From contig PBLU01000022.1 of assembly GCA_002721875.1 (NCBI GenBank), positions 1 through 10,039 of the forward strand: 10,039 bases of DNA, given 5' to 3'. Each line of letters starts with the position of its first letter. Position 1 is the stretch's first letter. The DNA is from Chloroflexota bacterium (GTDB lineage: Bacteria > Chloroflexota > Dehalococcoidia > UBA1151 > TMED-70). Of the stretch, positions 1 through 8,600 are shown one piece after another. The notes beneath the pieces were generated by a model. That model searched no databases and was not told where the DNA came from. It saw nothing but the letters and a program-made list of their open reading frames with translations. Both the position numbers and the translations under genes were made by a program.

Positions 1-3000
1 CTTGCATTTTGTGTTGATACTGCTAATCCTCTAACTGTTTCACCTATTTGGAAAGCACCTTGTATTGGTGTTACCTCTAATAATTTTGGTATTGTGCGAA
101 TATTATTTTCTATCATATCCTCACCAGCAAATGAGTTGAAGTGTTGCGTACCTGGTTTCAATCGAGAGCCTGTGAACGCAATGTTCTGCTCTCTCATGTT
201 TGGAATAGCTTCTTCGTTGACTATAATATCATTTGAGAATCCAACACCATCGTCCTGTACTTCAAATACTCTTTCTGTGAATATATCTGATTCGGGATTT
301 AGAGTCAAATTACCACCCCAATTTCTTTCCATATATGGGTTGATATTTTCTACTCTTGTAGCAAAAGGTTGCTCTCTATCCAACACCTCAGTGTAATTCA
401 AAGTGACAAGATCACCTGTTTTTTTGATATTAGGTGAATTTAGGTCTGTGGCATATCTGGGATCGACTGATAGATCTGGAGTGCCATTAGTACCCACAAC
501 ACTAGCAGAACCGATAAGCAAATCAATACTGTCTGTGTGCTTTCTAGAAACGAGTTTTCCTTCATTGATATCGTACTTTAGAAATGGTACAGTTTTGTCA
601 GCAACATCAAAGTTATTGAATGGATCAACTACAAATCCATTTTTGAATCTGTCTAATCCAGTGGTAGGATCAGTAATTACAAGACTCTCTGTTTTAGATT
701 CAAGTAATGATAGAGATGTTATCTCTTCTAAACTTTCTATTCTATCTTCAAGGACACCAATGTCCTTCATTGTAAATCGTTTGTTACCACGGAAAGTGAT
801 TGTTACCTCTCTCTTCGCATCATATACATACGGTTTATATTCTATCTTGGCAAGTTCAAACGATTCAGATATACCTTCTGGTTCTACTGGTTTTACAGCA
901 GGGGTTCCCTGCTTTACAGTAAACGTAGAGTCTCTGTTGATGAACAATCTATCTATTCTACCAAGGTAATGTTTGTAATCAAACGTAAGATTTTCATTAG
1001 AAACTAAAACACTAGGTGATTGTCCACCACCACTGAAATCTCTTGAATCAAATTCAAATGGTGATCTAGTACCAGAGTATGCTGCTACTCTTGGTCTAAG
1101 ATCAATTACATCTGTATTTCTTATATTATCAAAAGCAGGTACATTATCAAAATTTGTATAACTGTTGGCTGTAATTATGTCACCAGAATCTTCTGAGTTT
1201 ATAACATAATGATCGAAGTAAATTTTCAACTGACCTTGTGGTTCAGGGAATCCTTGTTTACGAACAATTCTACCATAATCATAGAACTCTGCTCTTTGCC
1301 CTGTGTCAAGAACGAAGTTACGTCTGATATTAGGATCTCCTGTATTGACATCAGATAATATTGCTTTGACACCACTTTCTTGGAATGTCACCTCTTCACC
1401 TTCTTTGAAGGCACTAGAATTTTTGAATATTACATCTACCTTGGTTGTGCTATTTCTTCCTAATACCATAGCAGCAGCACCAGAACTCTTACCAACACCA
1501 ATCTCACCGACTATCACGTCAGTATTGTTTCCATTAGGTCCGTTGTAAGAACCTAAAGTTAGATTAGGAATAGATGGTGCTCCTGTGCCTGATGATTCAA
1601 ACACTGCAGCAACTGATACAACATCAGGAACGTCTAAAGATACTTCTCTATCCTGTACTCTCTTACCAAATACCTCGCTCGGTGTCAATCCATCAGTTAT
1701 ACCTGTAGTAACACCTGAGTTTGATCTACTTGACCCGTTGACAACAAGAGTTGCATTTCTTGTAAGTGTCTTTTGTTTTGATTTAACTTTAGATCTTTGT
1801 TGTGTACTATGCACCACAACATTACTTGACTGAGATGCAGTCAATCCTGATATTGTGACACCTTTACCACCACCTGTCAATATAACTTGATCAGATGTCA
1901 GTGCTTGTATAGATCCATCAGTGTATATTATTGTATATCTTTCTTCATCAAAAGGTGCATATACTAAATCTGTGCCTGTCAAAGATGGTAAATCCATTTG
2001 ACCATTTCCATCTGTACTTTGACCTGTATTCTCAACTCTTACTTGTAGAAGAGAGTCAGTGAGATCTAGTGATTCTATATTAGTGTTTGGTAATTCTGCA
2101 TATAAGAATCCACTTGTAGAACCTCGTAGTTTACCTGCTACAATTTTGAGGTCACTTACAGTTGTAGTAGAACTAGGTAGTGACTTATGACATATACCTG
2201 AAATTGTATTTGGTGCTGCTACTACAGTTATATTATTGTTAGGAGGACTGACTGCAGTTACAACGTTGTATGTTACATCAGTTTGTCCACCACGTTTATA
2301 TGCAATAACATCACCGATCTTGAAGTTCCTCACCCATCCAGTTGTACCACTGGTAATTACACCACCACTTGTGATACTAAATGATCTACCTGTAAAATCT
2401 TTTTTTGTTTCAAGCAGAACATCAGCAGAGAATGTTCTACTTGCTGCTGTTGACCTAATTGATTTGACATCACTTAGATCAAACTCTGAAATTGCATTTA
2501 TTACTCTACCATTTAAATCACCATTTATTATTATCTGTTCGCCTGTCACAAATTGACCAGACACCTGACTCAATACTATTGTTGTAGAGTTAGATACTGC
2601 AGTTTTCAGGAATCCTCTTGCACCACTTCTCTTACCTTCTATTGCAGCAGGTAATGCTATTGTGTGTGCTTGGTTGACTGTAAGAGATGTATCTGTTTGT
2701 ATATCAAATAAGAATATCTCAAATACACTGGTATTGTCAACATAGCCTGCATTTTGGAGTTTGTAGTCATAGACTCTTGCCCTTCCAATACTATCGCCAG
2801 CTGCTGTAGACTTTGTGGAGCCTAATCTGGCACTTCTCAAATCTACATAATCAGATGTAGCAGCAGATAACTTGATCTGTGCTGCGTTCAAAACATTGTT
2901 CAATCTTAGTTTGTTTCCAGCTTCAAAAGGAACAGCAGAGGATTCAACCAGTCTAGTTGTTCTTGGTTTTTGTACGTCAATATAATTGGAACCAACTGAA

Positions 3001-4097
3001 CTGGTCTCATATCCCTTGACGTACGCTTTACCAGGACCTACTCTTATGTTCAATAGATCTTTAGATGGTGTATTTCCTTCGTCTGTTTTATTTTCTGGGA
3101 AGAATGTTCCAAACACTGAGTGTCTATCATTCAAACATTCTTTTGCTTCTAAATCAAACTTTCTAACATAATAATCACCACTCTCATCATATGTTCTTCT
3201 TGCAAATTCTTTCGCTATCTCATTGTATAGCGTTGTTTCTATAATTTTTTTGCTTGCACCTGTTTTAAGACGTTGTAACTCGATGAAAGATTCATCTTGA
3301 AAGTCAGTTAGTTCTTTCTTAGTAAGTGATAAACTAATCTTGAGTCTATCAGCACCAGGAGCAGTGTAATTGGAGAATCCAGCAGCATTATCAAATAAAC
3401 TGTTATCATCAACAGCAGTAACAATCTCTTCTTTAACCTCGAATCCTACCCTGTATGATGGTACGTTTGAATACTGATCAAGGATAATTGTTTCAGGGTT
3501 GACCTCTATAAAAACACCTCTGGCAAAGAATACACCTCTTGTAATCGAAAATGCAGATCCAATTGATGTGGCACCTGAATTTATAGCAGTGGCAAAATCA
3601 GATCCATTCGATATAGTTGTTGTACCATAAGTAATGTCTGCAAGTGTTGTTAGAGTTTCACCGTCTGTAAATTGTTCAGACAAATAATCATCAGAACTCT
3701 TCTCGTACTTGACAAATAATGTTGTATTACTTGTAACAGAGTTGGTTGATGATAATACTTTGACAACCTTTGCTGTGATACCAGATGTTTTACCTTTTAT
3801 AGTTACACCAACTAATTTGTCATAATACAATTCTACTGGAACACCAAAAAATGTAGATTCTATTTTGACAGATGTATACTGGTTATCATATCTGAACACA
3901 CCAGGAATCACCATTGATCCCTCTTTGAAGAAGTGTTTACCCATCTTCTCAACCTGTCCTTGTAGGATGGATTGTAGGGTAGTTAGTTCTCTTGCCTGTA
4001 TTGGACTGCCAGGTTTGAATAAGACTCGATTGAAATTCTTCGACGAGTCGAAATCATCAAAATATGGACTGACGTTTAGGTTGGTGTTCTGTGGCAT
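1..4097 (-). CDS. Large virion structural protein, DUF4815-type, 3' end outside window
   Basis: Reading from ATG at 4097 the frame stays open for 1365 codons to the left edge; I checked it for stops line by line, so the gene is cut by the window rather than ended. The N-terminus (MPQNTNLNVSPYFDDFDSSK, then VLFKPGSPIQARELTTLQSI) is the signature start of a family of marine T4-like phage structural proteins containing DUF4815. Further family landmarks appear in order: APGADRLKISLSLTKK (246-261), GPGKAYVKGYE (354-364), IGRARVYDY (437-445), DTGQRAEFYDYGRIVR (931-946), NTDVIDLRPRVA (994-1005), MKDIGVLEDRIESLE (1110-1124, short coiled coil), RFKNGFVVDPF (1150-1160), NINPYMERNWGG (1252-1263) and AFTGSRLKPG (1307-1316). 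No signal peptide or membrane segment is seen. It begins 4 bases after the gp8 stop, implying co-translation. The role is inferred as a baseplate-associated or fibre-like structural protein; its exact place in the virion is unknown. No Shine-Dalgarno motif precedes the start. Confidence 0.9.
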   Translation of the reverse strand, partial: MPQNTNLNVSPYFDDFDSSKNFNRVLFKPGSPIQARELTTLQSILQGQVEKMGKHFFKEGSMVIPGVFRYDNQYTSVKIESTFFGVPVELYYDKLVGVTIKGKTSGITAKVVKVLSSTNSVTSNTTLFVKYEKSSDDYLSEQFTDGETLTTLADITYGTTTISNGSDFATAINSGATSIGSAFSITRGVFFARGVFIEVNPETIILDQYSNVPSYRVGFEVKEEIVTAVDDNSLFDNAAGFSNYTAPGADRLKISLSLTKKELTDFQDESFIELQRLKTGASKKIIETTLYNEIAKEFARRTYDESGDYYVRKFDLEAKECLNDRHSVFGTFFPENKTDEGNTPSKDLLNIRVGPGKAYVKGYETSSVGSNYIDVQKPRTTRLVESSAVPFEAGNKLRLNNVLNAAQIKLSAATSDYVDLRSARLGSTKSTAAGDSIGRARVYDYKLQNAGYVDNTSVFEIFLFDIQTDTSLTVNQAHTIALPAAIEGKRSGARGFLKTAVSNSTTIVLSQVSGQFVTGEQIIINGDLNGRVINAISEFDLSDVKSIRSTAASRTFSADVLLETKKDFTGRSFSITSGGVITSGTTGWVRNFKIGDVIAYKRGGQTDVTYNVVTAVSPPNNNITVVAAPNTISGICHKSLPSSTTTVSDLKIVAGKLRGSTSGFLYAELPNTNIESLDLTDSLLQVRVENTGQSTDGNGQMDLPSLTGTDLVYAPFDEERYTIIYTDGSIQALTSDQVILTGGGKGVTISGLTASQSSNVVVHSTQQRSKVKSKQKTLTRNATLVVNGSSRSNSGVTTGITDGLTPSEVFGKRVQDREVSLDVPDVVSVAAVFESSGTGAPSIPNLTLGSYNGPNGNNTDVIVGEIGVGKSSGAAAMVLGRNSTTKVDVIFKNSSAFKEGEEVTFQESGVKAILSDVNTGDPNIRRNFVLDTGQRAEFYDYGRIVRKQGFPEPQGQLKIYFDHYVINSEDSGDIITANSYTNFDNVPAFDNIRNTDVIDLRPRVAAYSGTRSPFEFDSRDFSGGGQSPSVLVSNENLTFDYKHYLGRIDRLFINRDSTFTVKQGTPAVKPVEPEGISESFELAKIEYKPYVYDAKREVTITFRGNKRFTMKDIGVLEDRIESLEEITSLSLLESKTESLVITDPTTGLDRFKNGFVVDPFNNFDVADKTVPFLKYDINEGKLVSRKHTDSIDLLIGSASVVGTNGTPDLSVDPRYATDLNSPNIKKTGDLVTLNYTEVLDREQPFATRVENINPYMERNWGGNLTLNPESDIFTERVFEVQDDGVGFSNDIIVNEEAIPNMREQNIAFTGSRLKPGTQHFNSFAGEDMIENNIRTIPKLLEVTPIQGAFQIGETVRGLAVSTQNA

Positions 4098-4101
4098 CTT
4101 A

Positions 4102-5640
4102 TCAGAATTCTAAGATAATTTTAATATCTTCACGTTGGTTAGTTGCTCTGGTCACTTCTGGTCTTTGATCAATGTAGATCATGTTACCAGAGTATTTTTT
4201 GATCTCTGGATTTGCAAGTCCACTGTTATATGTCTGACCAAAATAATATGTTCTTGAGTTCACTGTAGTGGAGACTCCTGTAAAACCTGTATCTATTGAT
4301 AAGGTTTCTGTACCTCCTGTGGTTTTGACGATTAAATTCGTAGTACCACCAGTTGCAGGTGTTGCAGTAAATCTATTTAGTTTGTATCCGTAGGTGGGTT
4401 TATTGCCTGAGGAGTCATTGATAGCAACGGATCTGTCTTGCCAATATTGTAGGGATTTAGTCACAGGGTCATATCCTATGATTTTACCTATCGCAGTAGA
4501 TCCCACGCCCACAGTTTGAGTTACATCACCATCTACCTGCACCGTCATACTTGTGGTTGCAGCACCAGCGAGTCTCAAACCATATACTCCTGATGCAGAG
4601 GATGCAGTAAGAAGATTAGTGCTACCAAATTGTTGTGGATTTTCTATGATACCAATGCGAGCAAATTGGTTACCTGTTGGAAAATCAGGGTTAGTAACAT
4701 CACTATTTTCTATTCTAGAATATACAAGAACTTTATTTGCACCAAGTTCTCTGTATATGTCAGCACCGTGACCGCCAGGTGGAGGAACGATGACAGAGAA
4801 AGATGCACCACTACCAGTTACAACATCATCAAGATCTAAAGTGGCAAATGAATATCCACTACCACCATTAGTCACCTGCACAGCAGAGGGTTTACCATTG
4901 ATGAATGTCACAGATGCCAGCCCATCTGATCCATCACCCCTTATCGGCACTGCATTCTTAGTGCCATTAAATTGATATGATGCGTTAGTGACATCCTCAA
5001 TTACAACAGTCTCAATCTTACCATCTACTGCAGAATTCCTTACATCTGCAACAGCACTATTGGTTGCCCAATCTGCTGGTACAGGTATGTACTCCGCACT
5101 GTCAAATTTTATAATATCACTTGGTTTTATAGTATAAAGATACTTCCAAATATATCCATCACTCTCAAGTCTTGGTTGCAAGTCAGTGTGAGTTGGTTCT
5201 TCTAGTGATATAACACCTGCACCACTATTCGATGGTAGAGCACCATTGTATATACACTCATATACTCTGAAATCAGAGTTCATCGCATAGTAGTTTGTAT
5301 TATACAAACTTGTTGAACTTGTCTGTGGACTTAATTTATTAATACTATAATCTGGACGATACATCTCATATATCGTTCCACTTGTCCATGAGATTTTTTT
5401 TATTACCCTCAATACGTCGCTTGAGGTTATTTTCTTGGCAGAAATTAGAGTGTCGTAAATGTTATCATGTTCATCAAAGTTATCAATAGGTGATGGAGTA
5501 TTTGTATTCCAATCAGACGCTACTGAAGTTGCATTTGGTAGACCTATGAAAACATAATAACTGTTGTCAGTCGTCGAAATTCCACTAACGAAATTCGTCG
5601 CATTTAAAACTCTTATCTGGTCGGTGATGACTGCTGGCAT
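4102..5640 (-). CDS. gp8: Baseplate wedge subunit gp8 (T4-like), enlarged
   Basis: 512 residues, ATG to TGA. In T4, gp8 is a dimeric baseplate wedge component of 334 residues. Segments that correspond to T4 gp8 from memory are: YECIYNG (127-133) against T4 YRCLDVP; SDGYIWKYLYTIKPSD (160-175) followed by EYIPVPADW, against T4 GDGYVWEYLFEIPPDV and EYIVVPWP; GNQFARIGIIENP (323-335) against T4 GNKGFRQISIITNP; and the C-terminus SGNMIYIDQRPEVTRATNQR then EDIKIILEF (484-512), against T4 SGEMIYMENRPP through EEINILFTF. The extra length lies mostly at about 200-320, which includes a GGSGY module (259-263) and PPPGGHGADIYRELGA (286-301), and at about 340-475, a Gly/Thr-rich beta stretch. The N-terminus MPAVITDQIRVLNATNF is typical of cyanophage gp8. 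It has a single cysteine and no signal peptide. It follows the 1044-residue structural gene by 35 bases and precedes the DUF4815-type gene by 4. The family call is firm. Confidence 0.92.
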   Translation of the reverse strand: MPAVITDQIRVLNATNFVSGISTTDNSYYVFIGLPNATSVASDWNTNTPSPIDNFDEHDNIYDTLISAKKITSSDVLRVIKKISWTSGTIYEMYRPDYSINKLSPQTSSTSLYNTNYYAMNSDFRVYECIYNGALPSNSGAGVISLEEPTHTDLQPRLESDGYIWKYLYTIKPSDIIKFDSAEYIPVPADWATNSAVADVRNSAVDGKIETVVIEDVTNASYQFNGTKNAVPIRGDGSDGLASVTFINGKPSAVQVTNGGSGYSFATLDLDDVVTGSGASFSVIVPPPGGHGADIYRELGANKVLVYSRIENSDVTNPDFPTGNQFARIGIIENPQQFGSTNLLTASSASGVYGLRLAGAATTSMTVQVDGDVTQTVGVGSTAIGKIIGYDPVTKSLQYWQDRSVAINDSSGNKPTYGYKLNRFTATPATGGTTNLIVKTTGGTETLSIDTGFTGVSTTVNSRTYYFGQTYNSGLANPEIKKYSGNMIYIDQRPEVTRATNQREDIKIILEF

Positions 5641-5672
5641 TATTTTTGCAAACTATTTTAGTTCGTAATTGT

Positions 5673-5680
5673 TATTTATG
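5673..5680 (-). promoter_or_regulatory. Candidate T4-type late promoter before gp8
   Basis: The minus strand reads CATAAATA here, an exact fit to the NATAAATA form reported for late promoters of T4-like cyanophages and one base from the T4 consensus TATAAATA. It overlaps the stop codon of the 1044-residue gene and lies 33-40 bases before the gp8 ATG, so transcription starting a few bases downstream would leave a leader of roughly 25-30 bases. It sits in the longest gap of the window, and by eye it is the only minus-strand ATAAATA. In AT-rich DNA a chance match is possible. Confidence 0.5.
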
Positions 5681-8600
5681 TGTAATCTAGTGACAATTTC
5701 GTTGTCCTTTGAATTTGAGGAGCTGTTGATAATCCTGTAAGTCCATTCAATGCGTTCACAGTATACGCTAAACCCACAGCTCCTGTTGTAAATTTGGCGT
5801 AAGAATATGCACCATAGTAATTACCTGCACCTGAACTAAGTCCAGTTACACTAACCCCATGATTCGCTGAAATCTCTGTGTGCACCCTCATAGTTTGTCC
5901 TGATCCAACCCTTGTGATATGACTCACTTGGTATACACCATCAAGACAAATCGTGCTCATCCCGACGACTGCTGATCCATTTGATGTCCTCGCTGTGACA
6001 CCATTTCCAATATTAGATCTACTGATGACAAAATAATCACCAGTTCCTATTCCAGTTTCTGTGAATCCACCAAAATCATTATCTCTTAGCACAGAGTTAG
6101 ATGGAATAGAAAACTCAAATTGTATACCTTTTGTGGTAGATCCAATACCAACTATGACTCCTTGATCACCCTCCATCGACACACCAGAAATCGATTTGTA
6201 TGGATTGGTAAAGGTGGTCGTTCCAAATCCACTATTATCTTTATCAGTATCGACAATCTTTACACCAAAACTAGAGGTGTTGGGGTCTTCAGTTTTTGTA
6301 AACCCAATAATACCTGATTGTCCATACACTACTGTGTCTGTGGTAGCAACATCAGCTATGATTCTAGTTGCAGGGAAAATTTGACCTGCATATAATCCTC
6401 TCGCCTTACTTACTTTAGAACCATCTACAATTTTATCATGTGATTGTTTTCTCCATGTCACAGGTCTAAGAGGTGTTTTAGCAGCAGTAATCCCTTGACC
6501 TTTGTATATCGTAGTCTGTAATGTATCTCTTGAGACTGTTTCTCTGATTGTTCTTGGGTCTTGTGTAAGAACAGATCTGTCTGATGGTGGACTATTGACG
6601 GTAATGATGTCGCCCTTAGTGATTGTCTCTACTGCTTCTGCAGTTCCTATATCAGCATCAGTTCCACGATAGAATAACACTTGTAATGAAGAACCTAATG
6701 GTGGTGCTTCAGTAAATTTGATTTGTGTGCCACCAGTAAACCGATATGCTACACCTGGTTTCTGCAACACATCATTTATGAATATGAGTAGCACATCATC
6801 AAGACTTATCGGACTACCTGCTTGTGTTTCTATACTGATTGGTGTATTGTCTTCGGTGATTGTAAATTGAGTTTTACTGCCATTGAACTCGTCAGAGAAA
6901 TCATCTAATATCTGGAACTTACCTAACACCCAACCAGAGAATTTATCATCACTGGTCTCAGTCACAGTAAAGGTGGCAGGTTGGAAATTAGTGCCAGCAC
7001 TAAAGTTTGTAGGTATACCTGCTACAGTAAGTTGTTCACCCACAGTAAAACCATATCCTGTATTTGTAATCTCTGTCTGGGATATACTGTCCCCTATACC
7101 AATCTTGATTGATACAGATGCACCAATACCAGTATTAGCACTGATAAGTTTTATATCATCATAACCATATGGAGAGTCAAATTCTAATAATGGTACGCTA
7201 GTGTAAGTGTAACCTACACCAGGTGTGCCATCCATGAATACTTTCTTGATCCTACCATCTTGCACAGAGAATGTACCTGCTGCTGCAGTTGTTGGATTAC
7301 CACCTATGACCCTGACTTTGAATTGTGTTTGGTCACTTCTATAACCTGAACCTGTGTATCCAATTGCCACAGTTATAGTACCAAAACCAGAGACCACAGC
7401 AGTTCCATAACCTGCTTTTATTTGCTGATATCCGAATCCTTGTGTATTACCAAGACCAGATATGATACCTTTTCTAGGTAATCTATTTGCGTTTACATCA
7501 GAGGTGCTATAAGTCTCTGTCAATCCTGATATGTTATTCCCAGTAAATGTAATTGAAGTGGCACCACCAACCTCGTTATAATTGTAGTCAGTATCAGGTT
7601 TTTGAAATGTGTTGTTGAGTAGAATCACACCAAAGTCAGTGTTGATACCTGTTATATTACTACCACCAGATTGCATGGTAAATGTTTTAGCGATACCAGT
7701 GAATCCAGATGAGATATCATCTAAGAGGAAATTACCTGAATAATCTGACCTTATGAATGATCTACCCTGAAATTCAGATCCCTCCACGACATCAGCAACA
7801 AGAAGATTATGAGTACCTATCCCTGCTGATGTAAGTGTTATACCAACACCTGTGAGTGCATCACCTTGAGTCTGTGCAAATGAAAAATTATTAGTAGCAT
7901 TCTTGATAATAAAATAATCTCTATTTCCTGTCAGTGGTGCAGGTGGGGTGATTGATCTTAGTTTGACTTTAGTACCAGTGTCAAATATTTCTGTCAATGC
8001 AGTAAATACGCTTGCTCCTACATCAATTGATGCTGATGATACACCTATCTTCTGTCTAGTTCCTCCAAATGGAACATCAGCAAAATGTATTTTATCTTGT
8101 CTGATATTATAATCACCTTCTAATAATGTTACTGTTGCATTTCCTGAATGTGGTTCTTCAAATGTACCCATCCATGCCCTATCTAACAATACATTATTAG
8201 ACATTGTACCAAAACCTATAACTTGAATTCTAAGTATCTCATTACCTATTTGCACCAAGTCATATTGACTAAAACCCCTTATGTCAGCGAATCTTACCTC
8301 ACGATTCAACATCGTGTTCTCTGTAGTTGTTGCTGTGCCAGTATTACTTAGAAGTGGTGATTGTATAACGTTGTCTATTGAAATTATGCACTTTGTATCA
8401 AGTTTCTTAGCAGTAAATCTATGTGTAGAACCCACACCCACGGTGGTCAATCCTATAGGATCATTCGCTAAAGCTAATCCTTTAGAAGCAGCAAGTTTGA
8501 ATCTATCTTCATCTACTTTGATTACAAATACTGTAGAAGGTAGAGAAGTGTCGGCACCTATACCACTACTGGTGTGATCTATACCAATAGCAGTGTTTCC

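Noticed and set aside
403..969. Plus-strand open frame of 188 codons
   Set aside because: It is antisense to the well-supported DUF4815-type gene, its translation shows no family motif, and it begins and ends at arbitrary points in that gene.
94..3171. Other plus-strand open frames over the left part (for example 94-396, 1303-1548, 2236-2556)
   Set aside because: All lie opposite a continuous minus-strand coding frame with recognisable protein motifs; long antisense frames arise by chance because of its codon use.
5641..5675. Rho-independent terminator in the gap before gp8
   Set aside because: The only stem is 5 AT pairs with no GC pairs and no following T run in the direction of transcription.
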